Shown here piece by piece: positions 52,208 to 60,146 of a stretch of DNA of 64,000 nt. The translations under genes were made by a program, and so were the position numbers. The stretch is from Bacillota bacterium (GTDB lineage: Bacteria; Bacillota; Clostridia; Lachnospirales; Lachnospiraceae), in the NCBI GenBank assembly GCA_023409535.1, contig JAEYGZ010000037.1, forward strand, positions 248,001 to 312,000, given 5' to 3'. Position 1 is the first letter of the stretch. Each line of letters begins with the position of its first letter. Under the pieces are notes generated by a model. The model had not been told where the DNA came from. It saw only the letters and a program-made list of their open reading frames with translations, and did not search any database.

Positions 52208-54268
52208 ATGATTATAAAAAAACATGTATTAAAATGGATCCTGTTCCTTGCCATAGTGATGCTCGGTGTCACGAATGCTCCTGATCAAAAGGCATACGCT
52301 GCCGTGTCTGCAGTAAAGGTCTGTGCGGTTTCCTATGTTGATGAGAGTGTTCTTGTCTTTACAAATGAGAATACCAGGATATATTATGCAACTGAAGCAG
52401 ATGCGTCAAAAAATAATTGGGATGTTGTTAATGTTAATACAGGGGAAGAAATCGCAGTAATTGATATCTCCTGGATGTCGGCGAATACGGAAAATATTTT
52501 AAAAATAAAAGGAGACGGGGATGCAACCCAATCCCGTATCATAGTAAAGAGAATACCTCAAAAGCTTGAAGTTACGATTGATTACAGCAGCATTGATTCC
52601 TTGGATCCTGATGATAACATAGGCCAGCTTGTAAACATTATGGCTTCTGAAGGAGACGGCATCTCTCCGATTACTTTTCAGGATCTGGAGTGGAGGAAGG
52701 GTGAGAACGGACGTTGGATGGATACGCAGTTTCTGACCAGAGAATTACTGGAGAGTTATCAGGCGAAAGGCACTTACGTATATTTTAGAATTAAGCCGGT
52801 AGATGCGGTTGTAAAAGCGAATGTTGATATATCAAGCTTAGTAAGCACCTATGCATATACAAAACCAAACTTAGGTATCACATCAGTCACATCATATCCG
52901 AATGGCACAGAGGGAAGACGGGCCAGCAATGAAGTTAAATTAAGGATTGCCAAGAAGACGATCTTACCGGTTAGTGGTGTGGATGGAGAAGATTTTACGG
53001 TCTCTATAAAATATGGACAGGAATACAGGGTTTCTGTAAATGGAGGAACTCCCTCGAATTGGACTCAGGTGACAGACCGGTCTGCAAAGGATATACCGTT
53101 AGCAACAATTGTGAAGGATCCATCCATGGATGGTCTGGCCTTCGGCAAAGAATTCAAGCAGATGGTGATTGAGATTCGGCAATATGCTACAGCAAAAGCA
53201 CCGGCTTCCAAGATTAATTCCATTAATCTTAGCGCACAGAGAAAGATAACAGGAAATGTTGTTGAAGGAAAAGTACCATCAAATGCAGATGCTTCCGATA
53301 AGAACATATATATCACATATAATGGTTCTACGGATCTGAGTGTGACCATACCTTCCGCATCAGAATTAACCCCTTATGAATATTGTGTGGTTAAGCAGGG
53401 CAGCACTTTTGATCTGGAACGTACATCCTGGACGCCAATCAGTAAAAGCGCAAGTGTGAAAATATTGGCATCGAAAGCACCGGATTTCAGCACGATATAC
53501 ATAAGAATGAAAGAGATTAAGTATAAGGCGGCAACCAGTACCAAACCTGCGGTAGCATTTGAACTTGCATCGACTTATAAGACTTTTAGCGTAGGTTTTC
53601 CTGCAGTGCCGACAGCCAATAAAGCTACTTATACCTATACAAAGGGTTATTCTGCGGACATTGTTATTCCTTTTGTGTTGAACGTTACCGGAAAACTTCC
53701 CTTTGAGACAGAACCGTTGTCAATCAAGCTTGGAACCAAGGAGGTTCCCTTTGAATACACAACGACTGCCACAGGAACCTTAGATCCCAACATCATATAT
53801 ACCATGAATATTACCATAAAGGCAGCGACACTGGATGATCTGGCCAATTGCTCAGCCAGAGCATTATATATCTATTTTAAAAACGGAACAGTGGACAAGA
53901 CCTCCGTCAAGCTTACAATTAAGAACCCGACTGCTGCGTCATCCTTAACCGCCACCATAAAGCAGGGTACTAATCCGGGTACCACGGCCTTTGACATGGT
54001 AACGAAGAAACCTGCTACCAGCAATTGGGTATTCTTTGTCAGTAATGCGGTTGTAGCTGATGTAAATAAAGAGGATACCATTAGCCTGGTTGCGGCAAAC
54101 GCCGGTGTGACAACGGCATCCGTAATTAATGTGACAGGTGACGGTGCTGATAATATCGCGGTTACAGCAGGAAAATACCTTACAATTTTCGAGATTGACG
54201 GCACTAATCATATCTTGAAATATAAGAGCTATCAGATTAACACGGATAAAATTAAACCTACACCATAA
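52208..54268 (+). CDS. Large secreted repeat protein, function unknown
   Basis: 686 residues after GGAGGTG. A signal peptide is clear: positive start, hydrophobic core and a KAYAA cleavage site near 31-32. No sorting motif, lipobox or transmembrane helix follows. The mature part has four to five degenerate modules of strand-rich sequence, each with a Trp (NNWDVV, SNWTQV, TSWTPI, SNWVFF) followed by an I-x-I-R-like strand and a Lys/Ala-rich link. Family not recognised. Its sigma-28-type promoter and place between glycan genes suggest a flagellum- or surface-associated substrate. Confidence 0.72.
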   Translation: MIIKKHVLKWILFLAIVMLGVTNAPDQKAYAAVSAVKVCAVSYVDESVLVFTNENTRIYYATEADASKNNWDVVNVNTGEEIAVIDISWMSANTENILKIKGDGDATQSRIIVKRIPQKLEVTIDYSSIDSLDPDDNIGQLVNIMASEGDGISPITFQDLEWRKGENGRWMDTQFLTRELLESYQAKGTYVYFRIKPVDAVVKANVDISSLVSTYAYTKPNLGITSVTSYPNGTEGRRASNEVKLRIAKKTILPVSGVDGEDFTVSIKYGQEYRVSVNGGTPSNWTQVTDRSAKDIPLATIVKDPSMDGLAFGKEFKQMVIEIRQYATAKAPASKINSINLSAQRKITGNVVEGKVPSNADASDKNIYITYNGSTDLSVTIPSASELTPYEYCVVKQGSTFDLERTSWTPISKSASVKILASKAPDFSTIYIRMKEIKYKAATSTKPAVAFELASTYKTFSVGFPAVPTANKATYTYTKGYSADIVIPFVLNVTGKLPFETEPLSIKLGTKEVPFEYTTTATGTLDPNIIYTMNITIKAATLDDLANCSARALYIYFKNGTVDKTSVKLTIKNPTAASSLTATIKQGTNPGTTAFDMVTKKPATSNWVFFVSNAVVADVNKEDTISLVAANAGVTTASVINVTGDGADNIAVTAGKYLTIFEIDGTNHILKYKSYQINTDKIKPTP

Positions 54269-54283
54269 CATTAGGAGAATAGC

Positions 54284-55321
54284 ATGATCACGGTCAGTGT
54301 CTGTATGATTGTTAAAAATGAGGAAAAGGTATTAGCCAGATGCCTGAGCACCCTTCGAGGGCTGGCAGATGAAATTATTATTGTGGATACCGGTTCTACA
54401 GATGCTACCAAACAGATAGCGGCAGAGTATACGGATAAGATTTATGATTTTACATGGATTCATGATTTTTCTGCAGCGCGTAATTTTTCCTTCTCCAAGG
54501 CGACTATGGATTATATCTATGTGGCAGATGCGGACGAAGTAATTGACGAGGAAAACAGGCAGCGGTTTTTGCTTTTGAAGCAAAAACTGTTGCCTGAGAC
54601 TGAGATCGTACAGATGAAATATGCGAATCAACTGGCCTTTAATACCACCTATAACTTTGACGAAGAATACCGCCCGAAGCTCTATAAGCGTATTCGCAGC
54701 TTCCGTTGGGTGGAGCCGGTCCATGAAAATATCTTACTGTCGCCGGTAATCCATGACAGTGATATTGTCATCTTGCATATGCCAATTTCCAATCATGCAG
54801 GCCGGGATTTCGACGTCTTTTGCCGGGTGATAAAAAAAGAAGGCATGTTATCTCCCAAGCTTTATGCTATGTATGCCAGGGAATTATTTATTGCCGGTGA
54901 AGATAAGGATTTCCTTGAGGCTTATGATTATTTTAAGAGCTTTGCAGAGCAGGATGGATGCAGTGAACGGGAACGTAAGATTTATGAGTGTATTTTAGCC
55001 AGATGCGCCCGTTTAAGAAGGAATATTCCTGAATTTATGAAGTATAGCTTACATAATATAGCAGATAGCAAAGGCAGTGCAGAAGTATGCTATGAGCTGG
55101 GAGAATATTTTATAGAGCTGAACGATTACCGGGAAGCTGCCATTTGGTATTATAATGCAGCATATGAAACTGAATGCGAATTAAATATTCATTATGCAGG
55201 AGATTATCCATTGAAGCGATTATCGGAATGCTATCGTTTATTAGGTAATTCAGAGCAGGAAGAAGCATTCCGGGCTTTATACGAGTCCTGGAGCGCAGAG
55301 AATCGAGGTGATCAAACTTGA
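54284..55321 (+). CDS. GT2 glycosyltransferase with helical-repeat tail
   Basis: 345 residues after AGGAGAATAG. Same layout as the 47547 gene: SVCMIVKNEEKVLARCL, IIIVDTGSTDAT, FSAARNFSFSKA and DADEV (about 86-90), then TPR-like helices (SAEVCYELGEYFIELNDYREA, split). It is therefore a paralogue. It lies between a secreted repeat protein and Maf-N-like proteins in what looks like one operon; the secreted protein is one possible acceptor. Its stop TGA overlaps the TTG start of the next gene. Confidence 0.86.
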   Translation: MITVSVCMIVKNEEKVLARCLSTLRGLADEIIIVDTGSTDATKQIAAEYTDKIYDFTWIHDFSAARNFSFSKATMDYIYVADADEVIDEENRQRFLLLKQKLLPETEIVQMKYANQLAFNTTYNFDEEYRPKLYKRIRSFRWVEPVHENILLSPVIHDSDIVILHMPISNHAGRDFDVFCRVIKKEGMLSPKLYAMYARELFIAGEDKDFLEAYDYFKSFAEQDGCSERERKIYECILARCARLRRNIPEFMKYSLHNIADSKGSAEVCYELGEYFIELNDYREAAIWYYNAAYETECELNIHYAGDYPLKRLSECYRLLGNSEQEEAFRALYESWSAENRGDQT

Positions 55322-56235
55322 CGCAGAATATAAGAAGCATTTTTGAACATAATATCAGGCTTCTTGGCGATATGGATAAGGCGGTCTATTATTTTCGGAG
55401 GCAGCAGTGCGACCAGGCACTGGTGCTTTTGGCCGGCTCCATTGACGAGATCAAGCTGATTATCGAAGCGATTGTTACCGACCGGGAATATTTTAATCTT
55501 GTGGATACAAAGTCTATGATAGAGATGTTCTCGGGAACGATTGAAGCAATGAAAAATGGTGACTATATTCTGCTTGCCGACCTTCTGGAGCTGCAGCTGA
55601 TCAACTTTCTGATCGGTGTACAGGAGCTGATCATCAGCAAGGAAGAGCTTGACTTTGATGAAGATAATTACAATGAAAATATGCAGCTGCTGCTGGAGCG
55701 GGGAGAAGGCTTTTCTGAGGAATTGACGGAGCCCATCAACGCGGCGCAGCTATTGGACAGAGGGTACCGTGTTGAGTTTTCGTCCTGCGGTCGTATGACC
55801 TTAGCAGCTGAGAATGAAGGCTCCAAATTCTACTTCCACACCAACAGCAAGATACAGTTCGAGGCCTTTTTGCTGGCGAAGCAGTGGTATAGCAAGAATG
55901 CATCCACCTATATCGTTTACGGCTTTGGCATGGGTTATCACTTAAGTGAGCTTCGCTCCTTAGCCCCGGAAGCGGCTATTGAGGTATACGAGACGGACAC
56001 GAATGTTGTCCGGTTGGCCTGCGCATTTGCGGATGTGAAGAACCTTCTGGGGGATGATAAGGTTCGTATCCTTTACGATCCGGAATTTGAATATCTGAAG
56101 AAACGCATTGCTTCTTTGAAGAAAAATGAAGTATTTGTGATACATAATCCTTCTTACCGTAACATCAGAAATCCGAAAGGGCGGACGATCCTGGAAAGAG
56201 AAGGTTCTCTTGACAGATCGGTATTTTTAACTTAA
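55318..56235 (+). CDS. Fusion of small helical domain and Maf N-terminal-like domain, copy 1
   Basis: 305 residues from TTG 55318 (GAGGTGATC upstream), overlapping the previous gene. Residues 1-about 105 match the separate protein at 19899. Residues about 135-300 match the Maf_N region of the 20241 product (YIVYGFGMGYHLSEL with FGMGNGILIRAL; EVYETDTNVVRLAC with VYEPSPDLFNHV). The DUF115 catalytic domain is absent, so it probably does not transfer sugar by itself. A regulator or acceptor-binding subunit is inferred. The tandem copy at 56545 is nearly the same. Confidence 0.78.
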   Translation: MTQNIRSIFEHNIRLLGDMDKAVYYFRRQQCDQALVLLAGSIDEIKLIIEAIVTDREYFNLVDTKSMIEMFSGTIEAMKNGDYILLADLLELQLINFLIGVQELIISKEELDFDEDNYNENMQLLLERGEGFSEELTEPINAAQLLDRGYRVEFSSCGRMTLAAENEGSKFYFHTNSKIQFEAFLLAKQWYSKNASTYIVYGFGMGYHLSELRSLAPEAAIEVYETDTNVVRLACAFADVKNLLGDDKVRILYDPEFEYLKKRIASLKKNEVFVIHNPSYRNIRNPKGRTILEREGSLDRSVFLT

Positions 56236-56544
56236 GTCATTCGTTTATTACTGGAAACTCCTAGACGGGAGCACTCAAAGACATCTATTCTTTTTGAAGA
56301 ACAGGTGTCTTTTTTGATTACCTTTGTTTTCAGTGTGAAACTATATATTATATTCGGAGCTACCCCAATTTTTACTGACATTAATCCGAATACTTATAAT
56401 ATAAGTTATTAGAAGTTGCATTTCAAACTTCTGATAAAAGGCGCTGCTTTTACGCCGTGCATCCCGATAAAATAGCATCTGCGCCATAAGATATCAGGAA
56501 AATGATTGGAAAATTATGACGCAGAGGATAAGGAGTGATCAAAC
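56236..56544. other. Spacer between the duplicated Maf-N-like genes
   Basis: 309 bases. It holds the terminator at 56277-56315, a probable sigma-A promoter (TTACTG at 56372, 17 bases, TATAAT at 56395-56400) and CCCGATAA at 56463, which resembles a sigma-28 -10 but has no -35. The last ~20 bases repeat the sequence before copy 1, so the duplication includes the ribosome site. Confidence 0.55.
56277..56315 (+). terminator. Intrinsic terminator between the duplicated genes
   Basis: AAAGACATCT pairs with AGGTGTCTTT (one G-U pair), with an inner TTC/GAA pairing, followed by a T run to 56315. Confidence 0.82.
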
Positions 56545-57459
56545 TTGATGCAGAATATAAGAAGTATCTTTGAACATAATATCAGGCTTCTTGGCGATAT
56601 GGATAAGGCGGTTTATTATTTCCGGAGGCAGCAGTGCAACCAGGCACTGGCACTTTTGGCCGGCTCCGTTGAGGAGATCAAGTTCATTATGGAAGCGATT
56701 GTTACCGACCGGGAATATTTTAAACTTGTGGACACAAAGTCTATGATTGATATGTTCTCGGGAACGATTGAAGCAATGAAAAACGGGGATTATATTCTGC
56801 TTGCCGATCTTCTGGAGCTGCAGCTGATCAACTTTCTGATCGGTGTACAGGAGCTGATCATCAGCAAGGAAGAGATAGAATTTGATGAAGATAATTATAA
56901 TGAAAATATGCAGCTTCTGCTGGAGCGCGGAGAAGGCTTTTCCGAGGAATTGACGGAGCCCATCAACGCAGTGCAGCTTTTGGACAGAGGATACTATATT
57001 GAATTCTCCTCCTGCGGTCGTATGACCCTGGCGGCTGAGAAGGAAGGCTCCAAATTCTACTTCCACACCAACAGCAGGATACAGTCCGAGGCCTTTTTGC
57101 TGGCAAAGCAGTGGTATAGCAAGAATGCATCCGCTTATATCGTTTACGGCTTTGGCATGGGCTATCACTTGACTGAGCTTCATGAATTGGCTCCGAGGGC
57201 AGCCATTGAGATATACGAGACAGATATTAATGTCATCCGGTTAGCCTGCGCATTTGCGGATGTGCAGCGGCTCCTTGCGGATGATAAGATTCATATCATA
57301 TACGACCCGGAATTTGATCGCCTGTCGGCCAGGTGTGCCAATCGGAAGAATAATGATGTTTTTGTGATACATAATCCTTCCTACCGGAACATTAAAAACC
57401 CTGCCGGAAGAACCATTCTTGAAAATGCAGGTGCGCTTGAAAGGTCAATATTCCTGTAA
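56545..57459 (+). CDS. Fusion of small helical domain and Maf N-terminal-like domain, copy 2
   Basis: 304 residues from TTG 56545, the position equivalent to copy 1; ATG 56548 is an alternative. GGAG lies upstream. It is a recent tandem duplicate of the 55318 gene: long runs are identical (for example GDYILLADLLELQLINFLIG and MGYHL), and most changes are in the last 60 residues. It has its own terminator-separated promoter, so the copies can be expressed apart. A long antisense frame exists here but is a shadow. Confidence 0.78.
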   Translation: MMQNIRSIFEHNIRLLGDMDKAVYYFRRQQCNQALALLAGSVEEIKFIMEAIVTDREYFKLVDTKSMIDMFSGTIEAMKNGDYILLADLLELQLINFLIGVQELIISKEEIEFDEDNYNENMQLLLERGEGFSEELTEPINAVQLLDRGYYIEFSSCGRMTLAAEKEGSKFYFHTNSRIQSEAFLLAKQWYSKNASAYIVYGFGMGYHLTELHELAPRAAIEIYETDINVIRLACAFADVQRLLADDKIHIIYDPEFDRLSARCANRKNNDVFVIHNPSYRNIKNPAGRTILENAGALERSIFL

Positions 57460-57526
57460 TTCAGGAAAGAGACAGGTAAAAGGCCTTGATAGAGGCGTTA
57501 ATATACTTATAAATTTTTGAAATATT

Positions 57527-57560
57527 TAACAGGGGGCATATTGATTCATGTCCCCTGTTA
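57527..57560 (+). terminator. Hairpin after copy 2
   Basis: TAACAGGGG pairs with CCCCTGTTA, extended inward by GCAT/ATGT pairing with one G-U. There is no T tract on the plus strand. Likely an inefficient terminator. Confidence 0.55.
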
Positions 57561-57580
57561 TGGCATAATAAGGATATAAA

Positions 57581-57611
57581 GTAAAGTCACTAATTATTTT
57601 AGTAACTTTAC
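57581..57611. promoter_or_regulatory. 13-bp dyad upstream of the signal peptidase gene
   Basis: GTAAAGTCACTAA (57581-57593) and TTAGTAACTTTAC (57599-57611) are inverted copies with one mismatch and a 5-base centre. It looks like an operator for a dimeric repressor or a small hairpin. No matching site was seen elsewhere in the window. Confidence 0.45.
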
Positions 57612-57686
57612 TGGCATATCTGTCAATATTTTGTCTACAATATATAGCTAAATAAGGAAGCAGCAGGGATTGGAAGGAGGAACATT

Positions 57687-58169
57687 ATGTTATATATTCT
57701 GGTTGTACTGGGGATTGTCTTCGGAGAAAGTAAAATTAAGAATTATATGGAGAAACATCGCAAGCTGGGAGAGCGTCAGGAGATTCTGAAAGGGCATATC
57801 ATCTTGCGTAAGCATTATAATGAAGGGGCATTCCTTAACTTTATGGATGAAAAAAAGGAGCTTCTTAAGACCATCTCAGTTGTTATGCTGGGCCTGATTT
57901 CACTCCTTTTTATCCTTGTCCTGCCCCGGAAGGGCCGGAAGTTATTTAAATTAGGTTTATCCTTTGCTCTTGGCGGAGCGATAAGTAATGTAGCTGACCG
58001 AATCCAAAGGGGCTATGTTGTTGATTACTTCAGCATCAATCATAAGAAGCTGAGAAGTATTATTTTTAATCTTGCGGATATGGCGATCTTCCTTGGTTCA
58101 GGTTTGATGTTCTTATCTTCCCTTTTTTCCGCTAAACACAAGGGAAGCTCCGACAAATCCACGGAATAG
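57687..58169 (+). CDS. Signal peptidase II-like membrane protein (LspA), divergent
   Basis: 160 residues after AAGGAGG. Four hydrophobic segments and the two LspA aspartate motifs are visible: NVADR (about 101-105) and FNLADMAIF (about 125-133). The upstream NEGAFLNFMDE stretch matches the family N-x-GAAF region. LspA cuts the signal peptide of prolipoproteins in the membrane. The sequence is more divergent and more basic than usual, and the usual tryptophan-rich periplasmic loop is weak, so it may be a second or specialised copy. The 3' end overlaps pyrG by 57 bases. Confidence 0.75.
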   Translation: MLYILVVLGIVFGESKIKNYMEKHRKLGERQEILKGHIILRKHYNEGAFLNFMDEKKELLKTISVVMLGLISLLFILVLPRKGRKLFKLGLSFALGGAISNVADRIQRGYVVDYFSINHKKLRSIIFNLADMAIFLGSGLMFLSSLFSAKHKGSSDKSTE

Positions 58170-59729
58170 CGGATGGGGTTTATTGGGTCTTGATTTAAAC
58201 TCGGGATGTGCCTGTGTGGCCACAAACCAGGGATGACTGTTCAGCTCGATCATTTCAACGATACGGCCATCCGGAGACAATCCTGACAAGGAAAGATGAT
58301 TCTTAATAAAGTCATTTCTATAATAATTATTAACTTCATAGCGGTGACGGTGTCTCTCGTGAATTATCTTTTCACCATAGAGCTGGAAGGCCTTGCTGCT
58401 TTCCTCCAGTACGCAGGGATAGGAACCAAGCCGTAAGGTGCCGCCGATATCCTCGATACCGTCCTGTTCCGGCATCAGATGGATGATGGGATGGGTGGTG
58501 GCAGGATTTAATTCTACGCTGTGTGCGTCTTCAAAGCCAATTACATTTCTCGCGAATTCTACAAGTGCCAGCTGCATACCCAGACATAATCCCAGGAAGG
58601 GGATATTGTTCTCACGGGCATATTGGATGGCATTTATTTTTCCTTCAATACCACGATCACCAAATCCGCCGGGAACTACGATACCGCTTACATCAGAAAG
58701 AAGCTCCGCAACATTGTCCGGGGTTACATCCTCGGAGGGAATCCATTTGATATTAATGGAAGCATTATGGGCTACTGCGCCGTGCTTCAGGGATTCTACA
58801 ACACTAATGTAAGCATCGTGAAGCTGGGTGTATTTACCTACAAGGGCTACGGTTACCTCAGCCTTCGGGTTCTTTAAGGAGGCTACCATCTGCTCCCAGT
58901 CAGTGAGATCGGGCTTTGGACAGGGAAGGTCAAGACAGGAAAGGGTAACATCAGCCAAATGCTCCTGCTCAAGAGCAAGAGGTGCCTCATACAGATATTC
59001 TACGTCAAGGTTCTGAAGGACATTGGTGCTGGGAACATTACAAAACAGGGCAATCTTGTCCTTAATTCCGTTTTCAAGAGGCTGTTCGGTTCTGCATACA
59101 ATAATGTCGGGACGGATACCCATGCCCTGAAGCTCTTTCACACTGGCCTGGGTAGGCTTTGTCTTCATCTCACCGGAAGCCTTCAGATAGGGAATCAGTG
59201 TAACATGGATTAAAGCTACGTTGTGGTCACCGATATCCTGACGGAATTGGCGAATTGCCTCTAAAAAGGGCTGACTCTCAATATCACCAACCGTACCGCC
59301 AACCTCTATAATGGCGATATGGGTTTCCGTGCTGCTGTCATTTCTATAAAAACGGCTTTTAATTTCATTTGTGATATGAGGGATAACCTGTACGGTGCCC
59401 CCACCGAAATCGCCGCGTCTTTCCTTTGAGAGTACGCTCCAATAAATCTTTCCGGTGGTTACATTGGACATCTTGTCCAGACTTTCATCAATAAATCTTT
59501 CATAATGACCAAGATCGAGATCTGTCTCCGCTCCATCATCCGTTACAAATACCTCACCGTGCTGGATAGGGTTCATTGTACCGGGGTCAATGTTGATGTA
59601 TGGGTCAAACTTCTGCATTGTAACATGATAGCCACGCGCTTTGAGTAACCGACCAAGGGATGCGGCAGTGATACCTTTTCCTAAGCCAGATACAACACCG
59701 CCGGTAACAAATACATATTTCACAGCCAT
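58113..59729 (-). CDS. pyrG: CTP synthase
   Basis: 538 residues, standard length. The N-terminal synthase domain (KYVFVTGGVVSGLGKGITAAS, split, with the P-loop) is followed by FDPYINIDPGTMNPIQHGEVFVTDDGAETDLDLGHYERF-type motifs. The glutaminase domain has GGFGDRG and the nucleophile Cys in FLGLCLGMQLA (about 378-388). It amidates UTP to CTP with glutamine. GGAGGAAG precedes the start. A sigma-A promoter and a leader hairpin with T7 lie upstream. CTP is also needed by the cytidylyltransferases in this window. Confidence 0.97.
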   Translation of the reverse strand: MAVKYVFVTGGVVSGLGKGITAASLGRLLKARGYHVTMQKFDPYINIDPGTMNPIQHGEVFVTDDGAETDLDLGHYERFIDESLDKMSNVTTGKIYWSVLSKERRGDFGGGTVQVIPHITNEIKSRFYRNDSSTETHIAIIEVGGTVGDIESQPFLEAIRQFRQDIGDHNVALIHVTLIPYLKASGEMKTKPTQASVKELQGMGIRPDIIVCRTEQPLENGIKDKIALFCNVPSTNVLQNLDVEYLYEAPLALEQEHLADVTLSCLDLPCPKPDLTDWEQMVASLKNPKAEVTVALVGKYTQLHDAYISVVESLKHGAVAHNASINIKWIPSEDVTPDNVAELLSDVSGIVVPGGFGDRGIEGKINAIQYARENNIPFLGLCLGMQLALVEFARNVIGFEDAHSVELNPATTHPIIHLMPEQDGIEDIGGTLRLGSYPCVLEESSKAFQLYGEKIIHERHRHRYEVNNYYRNDFIKNHLSLSGLSPDGRIVEMIELNSHPWFVATQAHPEFKSRPNKPHPLFRGFVGASLVFSGKKGR

Positions 59730-59782
59730 AACTCTTCCTCCTATTATAGTTTAGTTCTATCCTGATCCATGTTTTAAGCAAT

Positions 59783-59816
59783 AAAAAAAGCCATCAACCT
59801 AGACAATTGAATGGTT
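59783..59816 (-). terminator. Possible attenuator in the pyrG leader
   Basis: On the minus strand CCATTCAA pairs with TTGATGG (one bulged T), followed by GC and seven T residues, between the promoter and the pyrG start. In Bacillus pyrG a similar leader terminator responds to CTP through added G residues at the transcript start; the GGGC start needed for that is not seen here. Confidence 0.55.
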
Positions 59817-59853
59817 ACATGCTCCGTCGCAGATACAGTACAATTTTTGCTAT

Positions 59854-59882
59854 AGTATACTACATCTTGTTGCTAAAGTCAA
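59854..59882 (-). promoter_or_regulatory. Sigma-A promoter of pyrG
   Basis: On the minus strand TTGACT (59877-59882) and TATACT (59854-59859) are exactly 17 bases apart. Confidence 0.82.
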
Positions 59883-60002
59883 TTGACAGATACATAAATT
59901 TACCCCATTTAAAAGGAAAATGGTACCTATTTCTTATTCTAAATAGGTGGCAGCCGTCATAGTTCATCACAAATTAGTCATAGAATTTTTAGAACAAATT
60001 TA

Positions 60003-60031
60003 TTGATTTATGGAAAGACTATAGATATAAT
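60003..60031 (+). promoter_or_regulatory. Sigma-A promoter of ftsH
   Basis: TTGATT (60003-60008) and TATAAT (60026-60031) are 17 bases apart. The leader is about 110 bases with an internal hairpin. Confidence 0.78.
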
Positions 60032-60146
60032 GAGTTATATTCAGGGTAAGCAGATTATTCCATACAAGAATTATGGTTTTCATACTTATTTTCGCTCCAT
60101 AATCTGCCATCTTGTGTTTTAATGATTCTATGAACAGGAGGTTTTC

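Larger units (their letters stand above)
59730..60146. other. Divergent intergenic region pyrG-ftsH
   Basis: 417 bases. It contains the pyrG promoter and leader hairpin on the minus strand, the ftsH promoter on the plus strand, and a 9-bp hairpin in the ftsH leader (GCAGATTAT at 60050-60058 with ATAATCTGC at 60099-60107). No gene was found. Confidence 0.75.

Noticed and set aside
56539..57183. 214-codon minus-strand open frame
   Set aside because: Antisense to the duplicated Maf-N-like gene; such long shadows follow from its codon bias. No ribosome site.
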